Source of the DNA: Pseudomonas schmalbachii
GTDB lineage: Bacteria; Pseudomonadota; Gammaproteobacteria; Pseudomonadales; Pseudomonadaceae
Assembly: GCF_017589465.1 (NCBI RefSeq)
Contig: NZ_JAELYA010000001.1
Coordinates: 682,001-746,000 of the forward strand
Length of the DNA: 64,000 nucleotides
Reading direction: 5' to 3'
Below, piece after piece: positions 57,602 to 64,000 of this stretch. The notes under the pieces were generated by a model. That model searched no databases. It was given only the letters and a program-made list of their open reading frames with translations, and was not told where the DNA came from. How positions within the stretch are numbered: the stretch's first letter is position 1; the number at the start of each line of letters is the position of its first letter. The position numbers and the translations under genes were made by a program.

Positions 57602-57883
57602 GATGGGTTGAGCGAAGCGATACCCATGAACCGTGAGTGGACCCGCCAACGATGGGTATCGCTTCGCTCAACCCATCCTACGTGTCTCGAAAATATTTCC
57701 CGTAGGAGCAACTGTCTTGCCGCTGATGATGCTTTTGTAGGAGCGAGCTCTGCTCGCGAACATTGACCCCGCAAAAGCTTCGCGAGCAGAGCTCGCTCCT
57801 ACAGGAATACGTCCCGTGTCTGATCGTAGGAGCGGGCCATGCCCGCGACGCTTTCGGGTTTGCGGGCATGGCCCGCTCCTACG
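57597..57883. repeat. REP cluster between the MFS transporter and dlh
   Basis: Three palindromic units in tandem. First: CGTAGGATGGG...CCCATCCTACG (57597-57682). Second: perfect 25-bp arms TGTAGGAGCGAGCTC... (57736-57760 with 57779-57803). Third: perfect 22-bp arms CGTAGGAGCGGGC... (57825-57846 with 57862-57883). A CGTAGGAGCAACTGTCTTGC element sits between the first two (57701-57720). All have the 5' GTAG typical of REPs. The genes on each side converge, so the cluster may also end transcription. Confidence 0.92.
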
Positions 57884-57900
57884 GAAATCTCGGCCCGTAA

Positions 57901-58632
57901 TCAACCGCCGAAACGCTCGTCCAGCAGATTGCGCATGGCCTGGAAGGCGCGGGCGGCGACTTTCGCGTTGTACTGCATCATGCCCGGCACCTGGGCGTGC
58001 GGGTCGGTGAAGGAATGCACGGCGCCGCCGAAGCTGGTCAGTTGCCAGTCCACGCCGGCATCGGTCATTTCCTTGGCGAACTCCGTCAGTTGCTCGCGCG
58101 GCACCAGCGGGTCGGAAGCGCCGTCGAGGACCAGCACCGCGCCCTTGATGTTCTTCGCGTCGGCCGGGTTCGGGGTATCCAGGGTGCCATGGAAGGACAC
58201 CGCAGCCGCCACCGGCGCGCCGTCGCGGGCCAGCTCCAGGGCGCAGCAGCCGCCGAAGCAGAAGCCGAAGGTGGCGAGTTTGGCGGTGTCCAGCGGCGCC
58301 TTGCCGGCCTGGGCCTGCAGCGCCTTGAGCGCACCTTGCATACGGCGACGCAGCAGTGCGCGATCGTTCTTCACGGGCATCATCGCAGCACCGGCTTCGT
58401 CAGCGTTGGTCGGACGCACGGAGGCACCGTAGAGATCGGCGACGAACACGACGTAATCCTGGCCGGCAACCTGTCTGGCGATGTCGATGGCGCCCTGGCT
58501 GACGCCCATCCAGTTCGGCGCCATCACCAGGCCGGGACGCGCCGCATTGCTGGCTGCGTCATACACGAGTTGGCCTTCGAAAGCCTGGCCATCGACTTCG
58601 TAGGCGACTGCCTGAACGGTGATCTGACTCAT
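57901..58632 (-). CDS. Dienelactone hydrolase family protein
   Basis: An alpha/beta hydrolase of 243 residues with the cysteine nucleophile in TFGFCFGGCCALELA (about residue 123), the Asp region LDGASDPLVPREQL and the His in GGAVHSFTDPHA, giving the Cys-Asp-His triad of the DLH family. The genuine substrate is unknown; no chlorocatechol genes are near. The ATG at MSQITVQAVAYEVDG is chosen. It is downstream of htpG on the same strand with a hairpin between. Confidence 0.9.
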   Translation of the reverse strand: MSQITVQAVAYEVDGQAFEGQLVYDAASNAARPGLVMAPNWMGVSQGAIDIARQVAGQDYVVFVADLYGASVRPTNADEAGAAMMPVKNDRALLRRRMQGALKALQAQAGKAPLDTAKLATFGFCFGGCCALELARDGAPVAAAVSFHGTLDTPNPADAKNIKGAVLVLDGASDPLVPREQLTEFAKEMTDAGVDWQLTSFGGAVHSFTDPHAQVPGMMQYNAKVAARAFQAMRNLLDERFGG

Positions 58633-58670
58633 GCGGGAATTCCTTTCTTCTTTTATGGGGGTGGAATAGT

Positions 58671-58696
58671 ACAAAGCCCGCATCAGCGGGCTTTGT
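58671..58696 (-). terminator. Hairpin after htpG
   Basis: An 11-bp stem (ACAAAGCCCGC / GCGGGCTTTGT) with a 4-nt loop, just after the htpG stop. The T-run is short, so read-through into dlh is possible. Confidence 0.6.
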
Positions 58697-58709
58697 AAGG
58701 TTTTGCAAC

Positions 58710-60614
58710 TCAGGCGGAGAGTTCCACCAGCAGCTTGTTCAGCCGGCGCACGTAGGCGGCCGGGTCCTTCAGGCTGTCGCCGGCGGCCAGCGCGGCCTGG
58801 TCGAAGAGGATGTGGCTGAGATCGGCAAAGCGGTCTTCGTCCGGCTCGGCATCCAGCTTCTCGATCAGCGGGTGGCTGGGGTTGAACTCGAAGATCGGCT
58901 TCGACTCCGGCACCTTCTGCCCGCTGGCTTCGAGGATCTGGCGCATCTGCAGGCCGAGGTCCTGTTCGCCGATGGCGAGGATCGCCGGCGAGTCGGTCAG
59001 GCGGTGCGACACGCGCACTTCGGCCACTTCGTCACCCAGTGCGGCTTTCAGGCGCTCGACCAGCCCTTCCTTGGCCTTGGCTACTTCTTCCTGGGCCTGC
59101 TTGTCCTCTTCCGAGTCCAGCTTGCCGAGGTCGAGGTCGCCACGTGCCACGTCGACGAAGGCCTTGCCGTCGAAGTCGGTGAGGTAGCTCATCAGCCACT
59201 CGTCGATGCGGTCGGTGAGCAGCAGCACTTCGATGCCTTTCTTGCGGAAGACCTCCAGGTGCGGGCTGTTCTTCACCTGGGCGTAACTTTCGCCGGTGAG
59301 GAAGTAGATTTTCTCCTGGCCTTCCTTCATGCGACCGATGTAGTCGGCCAGGCTGACGCTCTGCTCGCCGCTGTCGTCCCCGGTTGAGGCGAAGCGCAGC
59401 AGGCCGGCGATCTTCTCCTTGTTGGCGAAGTCTTCCGCCGGGCCTTCTTTCAGCACCTGGCCGAAGTTCTTCCAGAAGTCCTTGTATTTTTCCGGCTCGT
59501 TCTTCGCCAGTTTCTCCAGCATGTCCAGCACGCGCTTGGTCAGTGCCGACTTCATCGAGTCGATCACCGGGTCCTTCTGCAGAATTTCGCGGGAGACGTT
59601 CAGCGACAGGTCGTTGGAGTCGACCACGCCCTTGATGAAGCGCAGGTACAGCGGCAGGAACTCGTCGGCCTGATCCATGATGAACACGCGCTGCACGTAC
59701 AGCTTGAGGCCGCGCGGGGCCTCGCGGTGGTACAGGTCGAACGGCGCGCGGCCCGGCACGTAGAGCAGCGAGGTGTATTCCAGCTTGCCTTCGACCTTGT
59801 TGTGGCTCCAGCTCAGCGGGTCTTCGAAGTCGTGCGCGGTGTGCTTGTAGAACTCCTGGTATTCCTCGTCCTTGATCTCGGTACGCGGACGGGTCCACAG
59901 GGCGCTGGCGCGGTTGACGGTTTCCCACTCGGGCTCGGCCGGCTTGTCCGCCTCCTCCCCGTAGTGCTCCTTCGGCAGTTCGATGGGCAGGGCGATGTGG
60001 TCGGAGTATTTCTTGACGATGTTGCGCAGGCGCCAGCCGTCGGCGAACTCCTCTTCACCAGCCTTCAGGTGCAGGACGATACGGGTGCCGCGCTCGGCCT
60101 TCTCGACGGTTGCGACCTCGAAGTCGCCCTCGCCTTTCGACGACCAGTGCACGCCTTCCGCAGCCGGCGCGGCGGCGCGGCGGGTGAACACGTCGACCTT
60201 GTCGGCAACGATGAAGGCACTGTAGAAGCCCACGCCGAACTGGCCGATCAGGTGCGAATCCTTCCTCTGGTCGCCGGAGAGGTTCTTCAGGAAGTCGGCG
60301 GTGCCGGACTTGGCGATGGTGCCAAGGTGCGCGATCACTTCCTCGCGGCTCATGCCGATGCCGTTGTCTTCGAGGGTGACGGTCTTCGCATCCTTGTCGA
60401 AGCTGACGCGGATCTTCAGCTCGGCGCCGCCTTCGAGCAGTTCCGGCTTGGCCAGGGCTTCGAAACGCAGCTTGTCGGCGGCGTCCGAGGCGTTGGAAAT
60501 CAGCTCGCGGAGGAAGATTTCCTTGTTCGAATAGAGGGAATGGATCATCAGATGAAGCAGTTGCTTCACTTCAGTCTGAAAACCCAGGGTTTCTTTTTGA
60601 GTTTCCACGCTCAT
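58710..60614 (-). CDS. htpG: Chaperone HtpG (Hsp90)
   Basis: ATP-dependent chaperone of 634 residues. N-terminal GHKL ATPase motifs are [33 protein letters not shown] and [12 protein letters not shown]. The middle domain has the catalytic-loop region [13 protein letters not shown], and the C-terminal dimerisation domain ends at LLVELSA. The ATG at [16 protein letters not shown] is chosen; a much longer frame is open upstream and is not real. A sigma-32-type promoter lies 51 nt upstream. Confidence 0.97.
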   Translation of the reverse strand: MSVETQKETLGFQTEVKQLLHLMIHSLYSNKEIFLRELISNASDAADKLRFEALAKPELLEGGAELKIRVSFDKDAKTVTLEDNGIGMSREEVIAHLGTIAKSGTADFLKNLSGDQRKDSHLIGQFGVGFYSAFIVADKVDVFTRRAAAPAAEGVHWSSKGEGDFEVATVEKAERGTRIVLHLKAGEEEFADGWRLRNIVKKYSDHIALPIELPKEHYGEEADKPAEPEWETVNRASALWTRPRTEIKDEEYQEFYKHTAHDFEDPLSWSHNKVEGKLEYTSLLYVPGRAPFDLYHREAPRGLKLYVQRVFIMDQADEFLPLYLRFIKGVVDSNDLSLNVSREILQKDPVIDSMKSALTKRVLDMLEKLAKNEPEKYKDFWKNFGQVLKEGPAEDFANKEKIAGLLRFASTGDDSGEQSVSLADYIGRMKEGQEKIYFLTGESYAQVKNSPHLEVFRKKGIEVLLLTDRIDEWLMSYLTDFDGKAFVDVARGDLDLGKLDSEEDKQAQEEVAKAKEGLVERLKAALGDEVAEVRVSHRLTDSPAILAIGEQDLGLQMRQILEASGQKVPESKPIFEFNPSHPLIEKLDAEPDEDRFADLSHILFDQAALAAGDSLKDPAAYVRRLNKLLVELSA

Positions 60615-60664
60615 CGGTCTCACTCCGAGGATGACAATGCCGCAACAAGCGGCGGATGTCGGCG

Positions 60665-60692
60665 AGATGGGGGCTTCCTGAAAGATTTCAAG
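60665..60692 (-). promoter_or_regulatory. Heat-shock (sigma-32) promoter of htpG
   Basis: On the minus strand: CTTGAAA, 13-nt spacer, CCCCATCT. Both elements match the sigma-32 consensus CTTGAAA/CCCCATNT with standard spacing. It sits in the 100-nt gap before htpG. Confidence 0.88.
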
Positions 60693-60714
60693 GGCTTGCT
60701 TGCAAGAAGCCGGA

Positions 60715-61965
60715 TCAGGGTGCCAGCAGTTCGATGCTCGACACTTCGGCGGGATGCAGGACGAAGCTCGCCTGCCCCGGCCCACTGATGATCCGGCGGA
60801 TGACGATCTGGCCTTCACTATCGAGCCCGGCGAAGACGCCCTCGGCAGTACTGCCGCGCTGCGTGACGACACGCATGCGGCGATTCTGGAACCGCTGCGG
60901 CTCCGCGCGGAGCTGCTCCAGTGCCAGCGCCCCCTGCTGCTGCGCAACAGCGGGAGCGACTGCGGCGACCTCCGGTTGCGGTTCGTCGACCACGGGAGAC
61001 TGCATGGGCGGAGCGCCCTCACGCAGCCTTGGGTAATGGTCGTCGCGCACCGCCCAGCCCTTCTGCGCCGAGCGGTAGAGTTCGACCTGCAGCCAATCGG
61101 GCTGGCCAGCCACCCTGAAGCCCAGCGGTACGCTCAATTCGTTGCGGCGGGTATCCAGGCGCGGCAACGGCGACAGCTCCACCTCATGGCTGGCGAAACG
61201 CCGTTGCAGATAGTCGCGCAGGACCCAGGCAAGGGTATCCTGGGAATCGAAGCGGGTATCCACCAGGCCGTCCCTGTAGCGCAGGCGGTCGGTATACAGC
61301 TCGATCTGCCCGCTCAAGGTGGTTTTGTATTCCGCCGGCAGCACCAGATGGAAAGCGCCGCGCATGCGGTTCGGCGACTCCGGGTGCAGGTCCAGATGCA
61401 AGCTGTAGCCCCGGCTCAGACGCCGGGCCTCGGGCAGGTCCTGCTCCGGCTCCAGCCAGCTGATCTCGATCTCCGGGCGGACACCGCTATCGTCCGGCAA
61501 TACATCCAGTTGCAGCGGGCCGTTCGGCAGTTGCGGCAAACGCACCTGGATTTCGCGCCGGGCATAGAAGTCCTGCCCTTCTCGCAGGCTCAGCACACCG
61601 TCGATCAGCTCGGCCTGTTCCGGAGCGAAAGGCGCGCCGCGGAACTCGCCGCGCAGGCTGATCGCCAGCTCCGGCTGTGGCGGCGGCTCCGGCCTGAGCC
61701 ATTTCAGGCTGAAGAGCGCCTCCAGCCGAGAGCTGTCGTGGCTGGCCATCAGCGCCAGACCGACCACCAGCGGAATCCAGCCCAGCGCGCCAAACACCAC
61801 AGCCTTGCGCACCAATCCCCAATAGCGCAGCAGGAACACCAGCGCCAGCGGCGGAAACAGGCTGGCGATGCCCCACAGCAGGCTGCGCCCGAAGGCCAGC
61901 ATGACGAACCACACATAGCCCGCCAGGATCAGCAGCAGCCCGCCCAGGATCAGCAAGGTTTCCAT
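60715..61965 (-). CDS. Membrane-anchored protein of unknown function
   Basis: A 416-residue protein with three N-terminal hydrophobic segments (about 3-25, 29-46 and 55-74) followed by a large soluble region. The middle (about 95-300) looks beta-rich ([42 protein letters not shown]). The C-terminal part has a Pro/Ala/Gln linker ([12 protein letters not shown]) and a small beta-domain ([28 protein letters not shown]) reminiscent of an Sm-like fold. A homologue is next to htpG in P. aeruginosa. I cannot assign a function. Confidence 0.8.
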   Translation of the reverse strand: METLLILGGLLLILAGYVWFVMLAFGRSLLWGIASLFPPLALVFLLRYWGLVRKAVVFGALGWIPLVVGLALMASHDSSRLEALFSLKWLRPEPPPQPELAISLRGEFRGAPFAPEQAELIDGVLSLREGQDFYARREIQVRLPQLPNGPLQLDVLPDDSGVRPEIEISWLEPEQDLPEARRLSRGYSLHLDLHPESPNRMRGAFHLVLPAEYKTTLSGQIELYTDRLRYRDGLVDTRFDSQDTLAWVLRDYLQRRFASHEVELSPLPRLDTRRNELSVPLGFRVAGQPDWLQVELYRSAQKGWAVRDDHYPRLREGAPPMQSPVVDEPQPEVAAVAPAVAQQQGALALEQLRAEPQRFQNRRMRVVTQRGSTAEGVFAGLDSEGQIVIRRIISGPGQASFVLHPAEVSSIELLAP

Positions 61966-61979
61966 TCGATGCCTCGTGG

Positions 61980-62426
61980 CTAGGGCACGTCGATCTTGAA
62001 ATGCGCGCGCGCCGTGGCAATCGGTTCGTCACGATGGGTCTGCCAGGCGGTGATCGCCACGTTCGCCACCTTCCGACCCTGGCGCCAGACCTGGCACTGC
62101 GCGTAGGTATCGCGGAAGTGCCCGGCACGCAGGTAGTCGGTCGAAAAGTCGATGATCTTGGGGATGTGCGGAACGCCCATGAACATCAGCAGGTGCAGCA
62201 CCGCCGAATGCTCCATGAACCCCGCGATCACCCCGCCATGCAGTGCCGGCAGGATCGGATTGCCGATATTGTCCTTGTTCGCCGGCAGGTGGAAGATCGC
62301 CTCGTCCCCCTGGCGCTGGCACTGGATACCGATCATCCGGGCGTAGGGAATGGCGTCGATCAACGGACTGTAGTCGTTGGTTTCGCGGGCCACGCACACC
62401 AGTTCGGCGATGTTGAGCACGGTCAT
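61980..62426 (-). CDS. Hotdog-fold thioesterase family protein
   Basis: A 148-residue PaaI/YigI-type hotdog protein. The conserved loop and helix GNPILPALHGGVIAGFMEHSAVL resemble the HGG-x-IxxLxD acyl-CoA thioesterase active region, with Glu in place of Asp. Its ATG overlaps the stop of the next thioesterase gene (ATGA), so the two are coupled and may form a heteromeric enzyme. The substrate is unknown. Confidence 0.85.
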   Translation of the reverse strand: MTVLNIAELVCVARETNDYSPLIDAIPYARMIGIQCQRQGDEAIFHLPANKDNIGNPILPALHGGVIAGFMEHSAVLHLLMFMGVPHIPKIIDFSTDYLRAGHFRDTYAQCQVWRQGRKVANVAITAWQTHRDEPIATARAHFKIDVP

Positions 62427-62887
62427 TGCGCACCTCCGGCGGCCTTGGGCGGCCTGGTCGCATTCTTGCCCAGGCGCATGAAGGTGCCGACCACATGGGC
62501 GATCGGCTTCTGCGGGTCGTCCTGGAAGGCGAAACCACGGGTAAAGATGACTTCCCGCGTTACCCGGTAGCATTCGGCGAATCCATAGACGTCCTTGCCC
62601 GGCTCGGCCGGTCGCATGTAGTCCACGCGCAGGTCCAGCGTCGGGCACACCTCGAATTCGGGCAGCACGCAAACGGTGGAGATGCCGCAGGCGGTATCCA
62701 TCAGGGTGGTGATGGCGCCCCCGTGGATCACGCCGGTTTCCGGATTGCCGATGATCGATTCGCTATAAGGCAGGCGTAATGTCAGTCCCTTTTCGTCCGC
62801 TGAATGAATACTGACGCCAAGCACCTGGCAGTGCCTGATGACCATGAGAAAACGCTGTGCGCGCTCTAGAATGGGGCTCTTGCTCAT
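62423..62887 (-). CDS. PaaI-type hotdog thioesterase
   Basis: A 154-residue hotdog protein with the motif GNPETGVIHGGAITTLMDTACG, which has the catalytic Asp in its expected place. LDLRVDYMRPAEPGKDVYGFAE is the second conserved strand pair. The ATG at MSKSPILERAQRFL is used; an in-frame TTG is 3 nt upstream. It is the first gene of a tandem hotdog pair. Confidence 0.88.
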   Translation of the reverse strand: MSKSPILERAQRFLMVIRHCQVLGVSIHSADEKGLTLRLPYSESIIGNPETGVIHGGAITTLMDTACGISTVCVLPEFEVCPTLDLRVDYMRPAEPGKDVYGFAECYRVTREVIFTRGFAFQDDPQKPIAHVVGTFMRLGKNATRPPKAAGGAQ

Positions 62888-63051
62888 CAATGCGATTCAA
62901 CCAAGTCACTGAACGAGAGCGCATCATACCCCGCCGGACGAAGGGCCTACAGAGCGCGAAAAACGAAGATTTGTAGATTCGTCAGGAACTTCTGCCACAC
63001 TCCTCATCTCAAACGGTTATCAACAGGAAAGCCATACATGGAGGCTCCGCA

Positions 63052-63270
63052 ATGAAAAAAGCTCTTCCCTTCGCTCTGCTGCTGGCTGCTGGTCTGGGTC
63101 TCGCCGCCTGCGACAAGAAGGAAGAATCCAGTGCACCGGCTACCCCGCCGGCCACCGAGCAACCGGCTGAGCCGGCACCGGCACCGACCACTCCGCCTGC
63201 CAGCGAACCTGCTCCGGCCGCGCCGAGCACCGCCCCTGCACCGGCGGAAGGCGAACAGCAGAGCCAGTAA
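63052..63270 (+). CDS. Small Pro/Ala-rich lipoprotein
   Basis: A 72-residue precursor with a lipoprotein signal (MKKALPFALLLAAGLGLAAC, lipobox LAAC with C20). The mature part begins CDKKEES and is almost entirely Ala, Pro, Glu and Thr, so it is probably unstructured. Asp at +2 of the mature protein may favour inner-membrane retention, though this rule is uncertain in Pseudomonas. Function unknown. Confidence 0.88.
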   Translation: MKKALPFALLLAAGLGLAACDKKEESSAPATPPATEQPAEPAPAPTTPPASEPAPAAPSTAPAPAEGEQQSQ

Positions 63271-63290
63271 CCCGCGTTACTACGTAAAAC

Positions 63291-63322
63291 ACGAGGCCCG
63301 CATTTGCGGGCCTCGTCGTTTC
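63291..63322. terminator. Terminator between the lipoprotein gene and the DUF599 gene
   Basis: An 11-bp stem (ACGAGGCCCGC / GCGGGCCTCGT) with a 4-nt loop between converging genes. Confidence 0.8.
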
Positions 63323-64000
63323 TACTCGGTTTCCTTTGGCGGCTCGCTGAGCGACGTCGGCGTGTAGACCATCACGTTCAGCACGTCGGAATGGAACTCG
63401 CGGCGATACAGCACCAGCACCACGCCGGCAGTGACCAGCATGAACAGCCAGGGGTGGATGAACCAGGCGAGCATCGCCAGGCCGAAGTAGTAGGAACGCA
63501 GGCCCAGGTTGAACTGGTTGGCCGCCATCGACACCACCCGCGCGGCGCGATCGGCGAATGCCCTGCGTTCCTGCTCATTGACGTGACGCTCGGCGACCAT
63601 CGGCGCCGATCCCACCAGCACCGCGGCGAAGTTGTACTGGCGCATGCACCAGCTGAAGGTGAAGAAGGCATAGACGAACACCACCGCCAGGGCGAGCAGC
63701 TTCAGCTCGGACAGGCTGCGGCTGGCGGGTTGGGTGAACGGCAGGTCCGCCAGTACCGAGATGGTCTGCTCGGCGGAACCGAGCAGCGTCAGGATGCCGG
63801 CCAGGATGATCAGGGTGCTGGAGGCGAAGAAGGAGGCGTTGCGCTCCAGATTGGCGATCACGCTGGCGTCGGCCACCCGGTTGTCACGCAGCAACAGGCG
63901 ACGCATCCAGTCTTCCCGGTAGAGATGCAGCACGCTGGCCAGGCACGGCGTATCGCGCCCCTTCCAGGTGGCATAGCGGGTATAGCCGAGCCAGCAGAAC
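63322..64000 (-). CDS. DUF599 family membrane protein, N-terminus outside the window
   Basis: The 226 visible codons stay open to the window end (WLGYTRYATWKGRDTPCLAS continues upstream of an internal GTG), so the true start lies beyond base 64000. The N-terminal visible segment RDNRVADASVIANLERNASFFAS and at least three membrane helices (near SSTLIILAGILTLL, LALAVVFVYAFFTFSW and LAWFIHPWLFMLVTAGVVLVL) match DUF599. Role unknown. A homologue lies in the same place in the P. aeruginosa htpG region. Confidence 0.87.
   Translation of the reverse strand, partial: FCWLGYTRYATWKGRDTPCLASVLHLYREDWMRRLLLRDNRVADASVIANLERNASFFASSTLIILAGILTLLGSAEQTISVLADLPFTQPASRSLSELKLLALAVVFVYAFFTFSWCMRQYNFAAVLVGSAPMVAERHVNEQERRAFADRAARVVSMAANQFNLGLRSYYFGLAMLAWFIHPWLFMLVTAGVVLVLYRREFHSDVLNVMVYTPTSLSEPPKETE

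Noticed and set aside
57597..57883. Insertion sequence ends or attachment site
   Set aside because: Inverted repeats enclose only 15-20 nt or so, no transposase or integrase is near and no target duplication is seen; REP units explain them.
58710..61022. Long N-terminal extension of HtpG (770 codons)
   Set aside because: The extra 136 codons are Arg/Ser-rich shadow of the upstream gene and would include the sigma-32 promoter; the ATG at 60614 matches the family start.

Overview
The window is a high-GC chromosomal segment from a Pseudomonas of the P. aeruginosa lineage. Almost every gene is core, and many runs follow the P. aeruginosa order from memory: cysG-serS-rarA-lolA-ftsK, trxB-aat-bpt-infA, clpA-clpS/cspD, icd/idh, nudJ-mnmA-hflD-purB, roxA and followers, aceA, nuoA-N, tlpQ, bqsSR, nnrS-ppyR-fhp/fhpR-queD. 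The order then breaks. After queD come a disrupted chemoreceptor, a pirin, a sugar MFS transporter and a block (dlh, htpG, two thioesterases, lipoprotein, DUF599) that I recall lying about 1 Mb away in P. aeruginosa PAO1. This suggests a relative of P. aeruginosa or a rearranged strain. No tRNA, rRNA, IS, prophage or CRISPR array was seen.

Layout. 1-7.2 kb, minus strand: siroheme synthesis (cysG, cut by the window edge), serS, rarA, lolA, ftsK. 7.3-10.1 kb, plus: thioredoxin reductase, the two N-end-rule aminoacyl transferases, IF-1. 10.2-12.9 kb, minus: clpA and clpS, so the N-degron transferases, adaptor and unfoldase sit together. 13.1-17.3 kb: cspD, then the two non-homologous NADP isocitrate dehydrogenases (icd, idh) divergently transcribed from a structured 360-bp region. 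17.4-21.2 kb: nudJ-mnmA-hflD-purB. 21.3-24.3 kb: roxA with a GNAT and two little-known genes. 24.8-26.4 kb: aceA with a long leader. 26.9-41.8 kb: the complete 13-gene complex I operon with nuoCD fused.

42.0-53.7 kb: polyamine/histamine-type chemoreceptor tlpQ; a PepSY-PepSY-bqsR-bqsS operon with a candidate BqsR box; a patatin-like gene; the nitric oxide cluster nnrS-ppyR-fhp facing fhpR, with three NorR-type boxes between them; queD. 53.9-64.0 kb: the chemoreceptor interrupted by an in-frame stop, pirin, MFS transporter, dlh, htpG with a strong sigma-32-type promoter, a membrane protein, two hotdog thioesterases, a small lipoprotein and a DUF599 membrane protein cut by the window end.

No wholly new multi-gene system is evident. 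The most interesting items are regulatory or degenerative: the nonsense-interrupted soluble chemoreceptor with a C-terminal sensor, a BqsS whose RExxE-type iron motif reads QEEAE, a near-consensus Fur box in an AT-rich island before nuo, an 18-bp palindrome in the idh leader, a TGTAGT/ACTACA dyad at the aceA promoter, a GAFSGA variant in FhpR, and several REP families packed between 44 and 58 kb around the likely synteny break.
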